From contig QAYY01000001.1 in the NCBI GenBank assembly GCA_003054665.1, forward strand, positions 62,001 through 126,000: a stretch of 64,000 nt of DNA. The letters are read 5' to 3'. Within the stretch, counting starts at the first letter, position 1. Every line of letters begins with the position of its first letter. This stretch comes from Opitutaceae bacterium EW11 (GTDB lineage Bacteria > Verrucomicrobiota > Verrucomicrobiia > Opitutales > Opitutaceae). The notes beneath the pieces were generated by a model. It was not told the DNA's origin, made no database searches, and saw only the letters and a program-made list of their open reading frames with translations. The position numbers and the translations under genes are program-made. Positions 1-10,285 of this stretch are shown here, piece by piece.

Positions 1-1
1 G

Positions 2-3000
2 TCCTTCAGGAACCCGCAACGGAACTACTCCCGTATCCAGGAACTGACGACCTACGACCCGGCAGCCCCTGTGCCCGCCGCGGGACTCCAACTGCCCGTC
101 CGGCGCACGCCTTCCGCCATGCCGCCGCGCAACGAAGTCGCGGATTCCCCGGAGTCGCTTTCCACCCCGGCCTTCCTCCCCGGATATGTCAGCTGGGAGC
201 ACGCGATCGGGCATCACGATCCGGTCACGGACGTCTTTTCGCTCGGCCTCCTGCTTGCGAGCCTCGCCTGCAATCTGGACTTCACTCGCCTCGAAGACCT
301 GAAGCGCTTCGCAAAACACCGCGAAAACCTCTTCGAACTCAACAAGCGACTCCACCCGGTCGTTTCGCGCGTGATCGTGCAGATGACGGAGCTCGACCGC
401 CACGAGCGGGCACCGGATCTCGGTCAGATCATCGGAACGCTCGAGACTTACCGGGACCAGCCGGTCGACTTCGATCTTTCCGGGTACGAGGCGTCGACGC
501 CTGCCGACCGGCGCCGGCTGATCCGCGACACTCTGAGGGACCGGCTTTTCGAAATCTCCCGCCGCAACCGTCTGCTCTATTTCCGCGACACGCTGCAGAC
601 GCTGAATCTCACCATCGCGTCCGTCCCGATCGTGAGCAATCCAACCAGCATCCGGCCGGAGCAGCTTTTCGTCTGGCAATCGGAGGTCGCCGCGGACCTT
701 TCCCAAGGCCATCCCCTCTCGCTCGGCAAATGGCTGCGGTTGGAGGACTCGCCCTACATTCCCAGCGTCCTCGACAAGATCATCACGGAAGCCCGCCGGG
801 ATCGCGCGGAATTCGGCTTCGCCCAGCTCCGGCTGGTGCTCTGCTTTTTGCGCTGGCACAACCTGAAGGAGGCGCCCGAGGAACGCATCCACTCACCGCT
901 TCTGCTGCTCCCGGTGGAGCTTTCCAAGCGCCGAGGCGTGCGAGACGCCTACGTGCTGGCTCCCGTTTCCTCCGAGGCGGAGGTGAATCCCGCGCTGCGC
1001 CATCATCTGAAAACGCTCTATGGGATCGCGCTTCCCGAATCGATCGACCTCCAGCAGACATCGCTCGAGGCCTTCCACGCCCGGCTGCAGGAGCAAATCC
1101 GCGCGTCGGAGCCGGGAGTGACCCTCGACAAGCTCGACAGCCCGCGGATCGAGGCGCTGCACACCATTGCACGCCAACGCGTCGAACAGTGGCGCAAGCG
1201 GCTCCGGTCTCAGGAAACGGCGAACCCGCGCATGGAGGCTGAATCCGCCGGCGGCATCCTCAGCTCCGCATCAGCCGCCGAGACCGCAACGTCCTACCCG
1301 CCAACCGAGGACGTGCTCGCGGCCGAGGAGCCTCCGCGGCGGCGCACCGCGCCGCGGCCGGACGACCCACACAGCGGGAATCCGTATCGCTGGGCGTTCG
1401 ATCTCTGCAATCTCACGCTCGGCAATCTCCACTACCGGAAAATGACGCTCGTGCGGGATTACGCGAATCTCGCCGAGGAGGGCGTCTCGAGCGCGGGTTT
1501 CGACGCCGTCTTTTCCGTCGAGCCCAAGAACGCCGACGAGCCGTGCGACGACTCCTTCCCGCTTCGAGATCAATATCCGATCATACCGTGCGATTCGGCC
1601 CAAGCCGCCGCGGTTGCCCGTTCGCGCCGCGGCACGAGCTTCATCATTCAGGGCCCGCCGGGAACGGGGAAATCGCAGACGATCACCAACCTAATAGCCG
1701 ACTACATCGCCCGAGGACAACGCGTCCTTTTTGTCTGCGAGAAGCGCGCGGCCATCGACGTGGTATTCCACCGCCTTCGTCAGCAGGGCCTGGACGAGCT
1801 GTGCTGCCTGATCCACGACTCGCAGAACGACAAAAAGACGTTCATCCAAAACCTTAAGGAGACCTACGAACGCTGGTTGGCGGAGCCGGTGGACGAGGAG
1901 GCCGAGCGCAGTCGCGAACAGACACTCCACGCCATCGAGCACGACGTGGAAGCGCTGGACAGATTCTCCCGGGGAATGACCCACACGGCTCAGGTCGCCG
2001 GACTGCCGACGCGCCGCCTCATCCATCGCTTGGTCGAACTCACCGATCGCCGGACTTCACTACAACCGGAGACCGAGGAGCTGATCACCCCCTACTCCCT
2101 CTGGCTCACGCACGGCGCCGTGGTCGAGCGACTCGACCAGGCGGTGCGCGCACTTGGCCAGGAAAACGTTTTCGCACGCCATCCATTCCGCTGGCTTGCC
2201 CGCGATGCGATTCTCTCGCCGAGGCCGCTGGAGTACGTCCAGCAACGACTCGATACGATCGAGCCCCTCCTCGATGCGCTGGAAAGCAGCCTGGAGCTGT
2301 CGGGCCTGCCCGAGGGTGTCTGGGACACGCTTCCGGACATCGAAGCCATCCTGAACTACTCGCGGCGGATCCTGCCGCTGGCAGAGCGGGCTCTGCTGTC
2401 CCTGCTGGAGCCGTCCAGCCCCCTCTCCGCCCAACTCCACCAGTCGATCGCCGACATCGACGCCGCGGAGAAGGCCTGGACGGCGGCGAAAAAGGCAACT
2501 CAGCACTGGCGATCCCGTCTCGAACCTTCCGATACGGTAAACGCCCTCGAAGTCGCGCGCCGTTACGAGGGCAGCGCTCGGCGTTTTCTCCATCCCAGTT
2601 TCTGGCGGCTCCGTCGGGCCGTGCATCAGCGCTACGATTTCGACGCCCACGCCGTCCCGCCGACCCTCCGCCGGGTTCTGGAGGATCTCCACGTCGAGCA
2701 ACTCGCGGAAAAAGCGTTTCTCGACCAAAAGGCGAAATTCATGGCGACGTTTGGCGAGCCGACTCCTGCCGGAATCGTTTCCCTCGTCGGCGAAGCCCGG
2801 GGCACTGAAGCTCCCCTCAAAGCGCCGGTGAGTGCATTCCGTCGCGCTCTCGTTGAAAACGCGGACGGCGCGACGGTCGTGCGCAGTCTGGCGGAATTGC
2901 AGCCGTCGTTTGCCCGGCTCCAAACGCTCCTGTCGGAGCTGCTCTGGCTGCACGAGCTGCTCGACGTCGAGGGACTCCGACAGGTGATCACGCACCTGCG

Positions 3001-5227
3001 CCGCGATGCCCGCAGCCTGCCCGATCTGATCCCGTTGCTGAGCGAGCTGATCGAAGCGCCGGAGTCTCTCCGCTACGCCTTGGCCAATGTCGACGTGCGC
3101 CTGGATCAGTTCGAAGCCGCCTCGGCCGACAAGACGCTCGTCTCGCTCTACCGCGCCGACACGGCGTTGACGCGTTTCGACGGCCGCATGCTCGATGCCT
3201 ACCGCGAGCGCCTGGAGAAACATTACCGGACGCTTCTGAAGAAAAACGCTTCCGTCATCCGGAACCGGGTGCGCCGGAGTTTTCGGGAGCACGTCCAGCT
3301 TTCGGGAGTGCCCACCGCGCAACTCACGGAAGAACAGATCGAGTTCAAGAAGGCGTATTCGTCGGGTCGGCACGATCTAGAGCACGAATTCGGGAAAACC
3401 GTCCGCTATCGTTCCATCCGCGACCTCGTGGCCGGCCCAAGCGGGAAGGTCGTGCGCGACCTGAAACCGGTCTGGCTGATGAGCCCGCTCAGCGTTTCCG
3501 ATACGCTGCCGCTGGACCCGGACGCCTTCGATGTGGTGATCTTCGACGAAGCAAGCCAGATCCCGGTCGAAGAGGCCGTGCCCGCCGTCTACCGCGCCAA
3601 GCAGGTGATCGTTGTGGGCGATCAGATGCAGCTCCCGCCGACGACGTTCTTCTCGAGCAGCCGCGACATTTCGGAGCCGCTCGAGACGGAGTCGGGCGGC
3701 GAACGGGTCGAGGTCGATCTCGACGCCGACAGCTTCCTCGCCCAATCGGAGCGCAATCTCCCGTCCACGCTCCTGGCCTGGCACTACCGGAGCCGCTATG
3801 AATCGCTCATCAGCTTCTCCAACGCCGCATTCTACGCCGGGAACCTGCTCACGATTCCCGACCGGCACCTCGCGTCGTCCCACGAAAACCCGCTGCTGAT
3901 CACCAGTCACGAACAGGCGCCCGCCAACGTAGAAGCCCTGCTCGCCCGGAGCATCAGCTTCCACTTCCTGGAAAACGGGATCTATGAGCAGCGCCGAAAC
4001 GGGCCGGAAGCGCGCTACATCGCCGAAACGGTTCGCGAACTGCTCCGCCGAAACGCCAAACAGAGCATCGGCATCGTCGCTTTCTCAGAGGCGCAGCAGA
4101 CCGAGATCGAGCGGGCCATGGACGCGCTTGCGGAGGAGGACAAGGAGTTCGGCGCACGCCTTGAGGCCGAGGTGAGTCGAGAGGAGAACGACCAGTTCTG
4201 CGGACTGTTCGTGAAGAACCTGGAGAACGTCCAGGGCGACGAACGCGACATCATCCTCCTCAGCATCTGTTACGGCAGGGATCGCTACGGTCGCATGTTG
4301 ATGAACTTCGGCCCGATCAACCAGCGCGGCGGCGAAAAGCGGTTGAACGTGATCTTCTCCCGCGCCCGCCACCACATGGCCGTCGTGTCGTCGATTCGCC
4401 ACGACGACATCACCAACGAATACAACGACGGGGCGAACGCCCTTCGGCATTTCCTGCGGTACGCCGAGAGTCTCTCCCGCGGAGATGTCCTCGACGCCCG
4501 CAGCGTGCTCGAGAATCTGAATCCCCTGAATCGTCGGACGCTCGCGCCGCCCACGGGCCGCGACGCCGTCGTCGAGCAGATCGCGCTGGCCCTCCGCCGG
4601 CGCGGGCACAGCGTCGACATCAACGTCGGGCAATCGCGATTCCGCTGCGATCTCGCCATCTGCTCGACGGATGGCAACACGTACGCGCTCGGCATCTTCG
4701 TCGACACCGACGCTCACTACGAGAACACCAACCTGATCGACCGGTATCTCACGCGTCCGTCGATCCTCGAGGCCTTCGGCTGGGAGGTGCTGATCGTTCT
4801 GAGCAAAGACTGGCTGCACGAACCCATGGCCGTCCTCGAACGCATCGAGCGCAGCCTGCGCGGGGAGACGTCGGAGGCCGCGAAGCTGCCGCAGATTCCG
4901 GCGGCGGTTCGCTCCGCACCCGCTCAATCGCCGGCGCAGTCCGCGGAGCCCACGGCCCCCGCAGCAGACTCCGAGCCGCGGCGCGGGAGCAAACGCCCCG
5001 CCGCCGCGGGCGCCATTCATCGGTATCTCGAATACCGCGACGCAGACACGCAGAAGTTCTGGGAAATCACCGTGTCCGGCGAAAGCTTCACGGTTCGCTT
5101 CGGTCGGGTCGGCACCGCGGGCCAGACTCAGCAGAAGCAGTTCCCTTCGGCCGAGAAGGCCACCAACGCCGCGCTGCAGCTCGTTCAGGCGAAACTGAAC
5201 AAGGGATTCCTGGAGTTGCGGCGGTAG
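2..5227 (+). CDS. Kinase-like / DUF4011 / SF1 helicase / endonuclease-like / WGR protein (5' end cut by window)
   Basis: The frame is open to the left edge, so the true start lies outside; the GTG at 71 is only the first start-like codon inside. Counting residues from that GTG, the order is: a protein-kinase C-lobe-like piece (about 38-130, with DVFSLGLLL like kinase subdomain IX; any catalytic loop would be upstream); DUF4011 (about 145-460, beginning RDRLFEISRRNRLLYF); a superfamily I helicase with Walker A GPPGTGKS near 528, a DEAS box near 1157 and NVQGDERDIILLS near 1386; a Vsr/MTES_1575-like endonuclease domain (about 1495-1598, with FRCDLAI and LGIFVD); and a WGR domain (about 1650-1715). 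Helicases of this group (COG1112) occur in known anti-phage systems such as Mokosh, which also pairs a kinase-like domain with a helicase. A defence role here is inference. The stop is followed by a bidirectional terminator, so no partner gene is co-transcribed downstream. Confidence 0.85.
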   Translation, partial: SFRNPQRNYSRIQELTTYDPAAPVPAAGLQLPVRRTPSAMPPRNEVADSPESLSTPAFLPGYVSWEHAIGHHDPVTDVFSLGLLLASLACNLDFTRLEDLKRFAKHRENLFELNKRLHPVVSRVIVQMTELDRHERAPDLGQIIGTLETYRDQPVDFDLSGYEASTPADRRRLIRDTLRDRLFEISRRNRLLYFRDTLQTLNLTIASVPIVSNPTSIRPEQLFVWQSEVAADLSQGHPLSLGKWLRLEDSPYIPSVLDKIITEARRDRAEFGFAQLRLVLCFLRWHNLKEAPEERIHSPLLLLPVELSKRRGVRDAYVLAPVSSEAEVNPALRHHLKTLYGIALPESIDLQQTSLEAFHARLQEQIRASEPGVTLDKLDSPRIEALHTIARQRVEQWRKRLRSQETANPRMEAESAGGILSSASAAETATSYPPTEDVLAAEEPPRRRTAPRPDDPHSGNPYRWAFDLCNLTLGNLHYRKMTLVRDYANLAEEGVSSAGFDAVFSVEPKNADEPCDDSFPLRDQYPIIPCDSAQAAAVARSRRGTSFIIQGPPGTGKSQTITNLIADYIARGQRVLFVCEKRAAIDVVFHRLRQQGLDELCCLIHDSQNDKKTFIQNLKETYERWLAEPVDEEAERSREQTLHAIEHDVEALDRFSRGMTHTAQVAGLPTRRLIHRLVELTDRRTSLQPETEELITPYSLWLTHGAVVERLDQAVRALGQENVFARHPFRWLARDAILSPRPLEYVQQRLDTIEPLLDALESSLELSGLPEGVWDTLPDIEAILNYSRRILPLAERALLSLLEPSSPLSAQLHQSIADIDAAEKAWTAAKKATQHWRSRLEPSDTVNALEVARRYEGSARRFLHPSFWRLRRAVHQRYDFDAHAVPPTLRRVLEDLHVEQLAEKAFLDQKAKFMATFGEPTPAGIVSLVGEARGTEAPLKAPVSAFRRALVENADGATVVRSLAELQPSFARLQTLLSELLWLHELLDVEGLRQVITHLRRDARSLPDLIPLLSELIEAPESLRYALANVDVRLDQFEAASADKTLVSLYRADTALTRFDGRMLDAYRERLEKHYRTLLKKNASVIRNRVRRSFREHVQLSGVPTAQLTEEQIEFKKAYSSGRHDLEHEFGKTVRYRSIRDLVAGPSGKVVRDLKPVWLMSPLSVSDTLPLDPDAFDVVIFDEASQIPVEEAVPAVYRAKQVIVVGDQMQLPPTTFFSSSRDISEPLETESGGERVEVDLDADSFLAQSERNLPSTLLAWHYRSRYESLISFSNAAFYAGNLLTIPDRHLASSHENPLLITSHEQAPANVEALLARSISFHFLENGIYEQRRNGPEARYIAETVRELLRRNAKQSIGIVAFSEAQQTEIERAMDALAEEDKEFGARLEAEVSREENDQFCGLFVKNLENVQGDERDIILLSICYGRDRYGRMLMNFGPINQRGGEKRLNVIFSRARHHMAVVSSIRHDDITNEYNDGANALRHFLRYAESLSRGDVLDARSVLENLNPLNRRTLAPPTGRDAVVEQIALALRRRGHSVDINVGQSRFRCDLAICSTDGNTYALGIFVDTDAHYENTNLIDRYLTRPSILEAFGWEVLIVLSKDWLHEPMAVLERIERSLRGETSEAAKLPQIPAAVRSAPAQSPAQSAEPTAPAADSEPRRGSKRPAAAGAIHRYLEYRDADTQKFWEITVSGESFTVRFGRVGTAGQTQQKQFPSAEKATNAALQLVQAKLNKGFLELRR

Positions 5228-5288
5228 CCGTCGGGCAGCGCTGCGGAGTTCGCAGCGCCGTGCGACTCGCAACCGGGAAGGCACAAAA

Positions 5289-5326
5289 AAAGGCCGGGAC
5301 CAGCAACGCGGGTCCCGGCCTTTGTT

Positions 5327-5328
<2 letters not shown>
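5289..5328. terminator. Bidirectional Rho-independent terminator
   Basis: A perfect 13-bp stem (5289-5301 with 5311-5323) has a 9-nt loop. A T-rich tail follows on the plus strand (5321-5328), and a run of seven A on the left gives a U7 tail on the minus strand. It lies between two convergent genes, the helicase ending at 5227 and asnS ending at 5327, and can stop transcription from both sides. The asnS stop codon falls at the edge of the structure. Confidence 0.9.
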
Positions 5329-6715
<1,387 letters not shown>

Positions 6716-6876
6716 GGTTTTTTGCCGCTGAACGAAGCGGGCCGGCACGCGGGTGGCAAACATGGAACGCAGCGGGGCTGGCGGCATAACTCCCCGAATA
6801 TCCGCGGTTTTGACCGGCTAATCGGGCGGGCCGCGCGCAGCTCGGACGCCAGTCCCGCCGAACCCGCCCCCCGGGG

Positions 6877-7593
6877 CTACGCGTTGCCCTCGGCGTAGGC
6901 GCGCAGCTTCTGGCTGTCCATCACCGTGATTTTCGAACCGGCGACACGCAGGATGTTTTCGTCCCGGAACCGGGCAAAGGTCCGCGAAAGGGTTTCGCCC
7001 GCCACTCCCAGCTGCCCCGCCAGGACTTTCTTGGCGATCGGCAAGGTGAATACGGCCGGGCAGCCCGCGGCGGCAGCCGGACTCTGCTGCAAGAGCCAAT
7101 CCGCCAGGCGAGCCTCGATCTGGCGGCCGCGCGAATCGCGCAGCAACGTCACCAGCGTCTTCAGGTGCATGCTCATCGCCGCGAGCATGCGCAGGGCGAG
7201 GTCGGGCTTGCGCACGATCAGTTCGCGGAAGTGGGCTTTGCGAACCAGGATGACGCGCGACGGCTCCAGCGCGGTGGCGTTGGCGGGATAATTCTGGGCG
7301 GTCGCCAGCGCGATTTCGGCGAAACTCTCCGGCGGACGAAAAACACAGATGGTCCGTTCGCGTCCGTCGGGATTCAGGACCGAGATCGCGATCTGCCCCT
7401 GCTGGACCACGTAAAAGCCCTCGGCCGGATCGCCCTCGCGAAACAGCGTTTCGCCTTTCTGGAGCGACCGAACGTGGCAGCCGGCGGCGATGGCCTCGAT
7501 GTCCTCACTCGAGAGCGTGGCAAACGCCTGGCTCTGCCGCAGGCTCGCCAGAAGGGTCGTCTGGCGGTGGTCGTTCAGGGTTTCGGCAAGCAT
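6877..7593 (-). CDS. Crp/Fnr-family transcriptional regulator
   Basis: A 238-residue regulator with a cyclic-nucleotide-binding-like sensor domain (about 15-130, with LFREGDPAEGFYVVQQG) and a C-terminal winged helix-turn-helix (AGQLGVAGETLSRTFARFRD, about 170-195). It has none of the four clustered cysteines of oxygen-sensing FNR; only a single Cys lies near the N-terminus, which is more like the DNR/NnrR type that senses NO through haem. That assignment is inference. It is the last gene of a minus-strand run (double DUF2249 protein, membrane protein, DUF59 protein, regulator), and FNR-type boxes stand in front of this run and of the nos genes, so it may regulate both. The ATG at 7593 was chosen over an upstream start that adds unrelated residues. 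Confidence 0.9.
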   Translation of the reverse strand: MLAETLNDHRQTTLLASLRQSQAFATLSSEDIEAIAAGCHVRSLQKGETLFREGDPAEGFYVVQQGQIAISVLNPDGRERTICVFRPPESFAEIALATAQNYPANATALEPSRVILVRKAHFRELIVRKPDLALRMLAAMSMHLKTLVTLLRDSRGRQIEARLADWLLQQSPAAAAGCPAVFTLPIAKKVLAGQLGVAGETLSRTFARFRDENILRVAGSKITVMDSQKLRAYAEGNA

Positions 7594-7816
7594 GCTCGCC
7601 GTGAAATCTGGGTGATTGCACCAGCGTGGCAACTGCGACGAGCGAGCGGCGGCGTATCAACCGATCCGTCGGCCGCGGACAGGATCGTCGTGCGGCCGTA
7701 CGTCTGGGCACGGCGGGGCGTGCGACGACGGCACGGGCGGCAACGCCGTGCGGCGCAGCCGGGCCAACCGCGGCATGCCGACGCCAACGATGGAGGTCGA
7801 CTCGATCTCGCAACCG

Positions 7817-8128
7817 CTAGGCGCGGCCGAGCTGCTTCTTCGCTTCCTCGCTCAGCATCTCCGGCGTCCAGGGCGGTTCGAACACCAGTTGGATGTCGGC
7901 CGTCTTCTGTCCTGCCAGGCTGGATACCATGTTCTTCACGCCTTCGTAGATCCAGGAGCCAGAGGGACACGACGGCGTGGTCAACGTCATCACCACGTTC
8001 ACCGCCAGGGGCGTGCACTCCACGCTGTAAATCAGGCCGAGATCCACGATGTTCACGCCGAACTCGGGATCCGGGATCGTGGCGAGCGCCTGCCAGACCG
8101 CTTCGGGATTGGGCCAATCTTCACTCAT
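7817..8128 (-). CDS. DUF59 / MIP18-family metal-sulfur cluster assembly protein
   Basis: A 103-residue one-domain protein of the MIP18/PaaD/SufT group, which helps mature iron-sulfur proteins. Family hallmarks are DPEFGVNIVDLGLIY near residues 20-34, the cysteine-bearing MTLTTPSCPSG around 47-57, and the C-terminal FEPPWTPEML. The start codon overlaps the stop of the upstream membrane gene in an ATGA arrangement at 8125-8128, so the two are translationally coupled. The same frame stays open far upstream only because it runs antisense-like through that gene; those residues are not real. The client protein is unknown; the neighbourhood suggests a respiratory metalloprotein. Confidence 0.9.
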   Translation of the reverse strand: MSEDWPNPEAVWQALATIPDPEFGVNIVDLGLIYSVECTPLAVNVVMTLTTPSCPSGSWIYEGVKNMVSSLAGQKTADIQLVFEPPWTPEMLSEEAKKQLGRA

Positions 8129-9480
8129 GGGGAAACTCCCGTTCGCGCGACGCCGCGCAGAGGGGCGGCCGGTGCGGTCAAGGGCCGCCACAGATGCCGC
8201 AGCACTCCGACGAGATCCGCGATGAGAAAACCGACGCCGATCGCCAGCAGCCAGGCTCCGGCGCGCAGCAATTCGATATCCAAAAACCAAACACCGTACA
8301 CGAGCGGCGCCACCGCGATCCATTGCAGGGTCAAACCCACTCGGTGCAGCCAGGGTCGCGCGAGCGAACCCGCCGGCGGCGTCGGGCCGCGACCGACCTT
8401 CGGGCCATAGGCGCGCATCCAGACGAGAAACGGCACGATCTTGCACATCATCCCGCCGATCGCGGGCAGGAGCCCGCCCGCGACGATCACCACTCCGTAA
8501 ACCATGGCGTTGAATCCCCCCGCTGCCGAGCCGCCTGGCACCGTCGGCAGCGCCAGCACAAAGCCGATCACGGCGGCCAGCGCCAACCCGGCCATCCCGC
8601 AAAGGAAGAATTTCAGCCCCGGATCCAGCGCTCGTTTCTTCCGGGTCGCCAACGTCCGCGCAAGTCCCCACCCCGACGCGGCGAAACTCACCACGACCAC
8701 AAAGGCAAAAAGCGCCGACGCGGCACGCCAATGGAACGCGAGCGCCGGTGCGAGACCGAGCAGGCCCGCCTGGGTCAACCAGAGCCCCGACTTCACCGGA
8801 CGCCAGTTCGGAACCTCCCCCAGCGTGAACATCGGCACGAGCCGGAAACTCACGCCCTGAAGCAGCGTCGCGAAAAAGCCCACCAATCCGAGGTGCGCGT
8901 GGGCTCGCAACAGCGCCACGGGATCCGCAGGGATGAAGAACGTCGCGCGATTCGCCGCCAGCAACAGACCGACCAGCACCGTCACGACCAGCCAGGCCGG
9001 AGCCAGAATCAGGGACCATGCCACGGGATCCGTTTTTCGCGAACGGCGCACCGTCACCCAGGCGTTCACCGCGAAGAGGAAAACACCCACGGCCACCAGA
9101 GTGCCGAACGCTCCGAGCAACGGCAGATTCCACGTCCAGAATCCCGCCACCATCCCGGGCACGCCCATCCCGTGCAGTCCCAGGTGCCACCAGCCGGCGC
9201 GCTCGCTCCAAAGCGTCGTGCCGAGCGCCACCGGAGCCAGCTGGTAAACGGCTCCGCAGGCCACGGTGACGAAAAAGCCGAGTACCCAGGCATGCGTCAG
9301 CGCAATCACCCCGGGGTGAACGTGAGGAAGCCCCAATAACCCCGGCTGAAGCGCAAGTAGTCCGCTCGCCGCGGCGAGCCAGACAAGGCCCAGCCCCATG
9401 AACGCCAGCGGCAGCCGGCCCTGCGAAGCCAGCCAGCTGCCGGGAAGTGGCGCCGCCGAGATGTTGGGTCGCGGCGTCAC
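8125..9480 (-). CDS. Polytopic membrane protein, NnrS / haem-copper-oxidase-subunit-I-like
   Basis: A 451-residue integral membrane protein with about twelve hydrophobic helices. Conserved-looking histidines sit inside membrane segments (LPHVHPGV at 51-58, LTHAWVLGF at 61-69, LLRAHAHLGLVGF at 190-202), a pattern seen in haem-binding proteins of the NnrS group and in distant relatives of cbb3 oxidase subunit I. I cannot name the subfamily with certainty. The start is a GTG at 9480, only 4 nt after the stop of the DUF2249 gene; the downstream end overlaps the DUF59 gene by 4 nt. Operon membership with a Crp/Fnr regulator, behind an FNR-type box and beside nos genes, points to a role in nitrogen-oxide metabolism or NO tolerance. 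Confidence 0.8.
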   Translation of the reverse strand: MTPRPNISAAPLPGSWLASQGRLPLAFMGLGLVWLAAASGLLALQPGLLGLPHVHPGVIALTHAWVLGFFVTVACGAVYQLAPVALGTTLWSERAGWWHLGLHGMGVPGMVAGFWTWNLPLLGAFGTLVAVGVFLFAVNAWVTVRRSRKTDPVAWSLILAPAWLVVTVLVGLLLAANRATFFIPADPVALLRAHAHLGLVGFFATLLQGVSFRLVPMFTLGEVPNWRPVKSGLWLTQAGLLGLAPALAFHWRAASALFAFVVVVSFAASGWGLARTLATRKKRALDPGLKFFLCGMAGLALAAVIGFVLALPTVPGGSAAGGFNAMVYGVVIVAGGLLPAIGGMMCKIVPFLVWMRAYGPKVGRGPTPPAGSLARPWLHRVGLTLQWIAVAPLVYGVWFLDIELLRAGAWLLAIGVGFLIADLVGVLRHLWRPLTAPAAPLRGVARTGVSP

Positions 9481-9484
9481 GGAA

Positions 9485-10027
9485 TCAGACGCGGCTGAGA
9501 ACGGTCACCCAGCTGCCGTCCGCTTGAGCGCGGCTCTCCGCGGAAAATCCGCGGGTCTTCGCTTCACCGAAAAGATGGCAGGGCTCGCGATCCGTCCAGG
9601 CGCGGAGCTTCTTCTCCGACGGCAACGATTCGAGCGCGTCGAGGATGCGGATGAGGGGCTCCGGCGGTTCGAGCCCGCGGGCGTCGACGTCGAGCGTTTC
9701 GCCGCAAGCGGAAGGCGCGGACTTCGTCGCCGTGGGATTGCCGAAACCGGCCGGCACCTCGACCGCCGCAAACTTTGTGATCTTCACGCGGAAATCCTCG
9801 GGTCCGCGTTCGATGTAATCCCAGCCGAAGGCGTTCCCGAATTCCGCTTCGAACTGATAACGGAGAGGGAGGGGATCGTGGTCGTTGAGGAGGACAAAAT
9901 AGCCTCCCACCGGAAGACCGAACCAGCGTTGGAAAATCTGCCGGTGCTTCACGCGGCAGGGAATCGGGCGAACGTCGAAGACCGCCTGCTCATCCGCAGC
10001 GGCCGGAGTGTGATTGTGCGTATTCAT
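9485..10027 (-). CDS. Protein with two DUF2249 domains
   Basis: A 180-residue soluble protein made of two DUF2249 units (about 17-84 and 112-178), each beginning with an FDVRPIPC / LDVDARGLEPPEP-type strand and containing the helix-turn typical of this TusA/SirA-like fold. DUF2249 proteins are often found with denitrification and haem-copper genes, but their biochemical role is not established. It is the first gene of a four-gene minus-strand operon. The ATG at 10027 (MNTHNHTPAAAD) is preferred over an upstream start. An FNR-type box centred 63 nt upstream suggests induction at low oxygen or by NO. Confidence 0.85.
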   Translation of the reverse strand: MNTHNHTPAAADEQAVFDVRPIPCRVKHRQIFQRWFGLPVGGYFVLLNDHDPLPLRYQFEAEFGNAFGWDYIERGPEDFRVKITKFAAVEVPAGFGNPTATKSAPSACGETLDVDARGLEPPEPLIRILDALESLPSEKKLRAWTDREPCHLFGEAKTRGFSAESRAQADGSWVTVLSRV

Positions 10028-10083
10028 GGAAAAATGGCGCTCTTGGCGTGGACGCACTCTCGCAGATTCCCGTCCGGCGCGGT

Positions 10084-10097
10084 TTGATTCAGGTCAA
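10084..10097 (-). promoter_or_regulatory. FNR/DNR-type box before the DUF2249 operon
   Basis: TTGATTCAGGTCAA matches the FNR consensus TTGAT-N4-ATCAA at nine of ten half-site bases. It lies in the 258-bp gap between the end of nosY and the start of the DUF2249 gene, centred 63 nt before the ATG at 10027. That would allow class II activation with a leader of about 22 nt. No good -10 hexamer could be picked out. Confidence 0.7.
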
Positions 10098-10285
10098 ACG
10101 GGAACGGCAAAGACGGAGAAAAATGCTTTCGGTCCGCGCGGGGAGGAATCCGCGCCCACATCGGAACGAAACACGGCAGCTCCGGGCATCTCACCGGCAT
10201 CCGATTCGGATGCCCAGGCGCGGACAGCGCCGCGCCCTCCAGCGCCACATTCCGCGAATGGACGACGCGACGGTGCTGGCGCGCC

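Noticed and set aside
2060-3373. Long minus-strand open frame inside the helicase gene
   Set aside because: Antisense shadow of GC-rich coding sequence; no family resemblance, while the plus-strand frame has clear domains throughout.
7165-9339. 724-codon plus-strand frame
   Set aside because: Runs antisense through the regulator, DUF59 and membrane-protein genes, all of which have recognisable families; composition is very rich in His, Arg and Gln.
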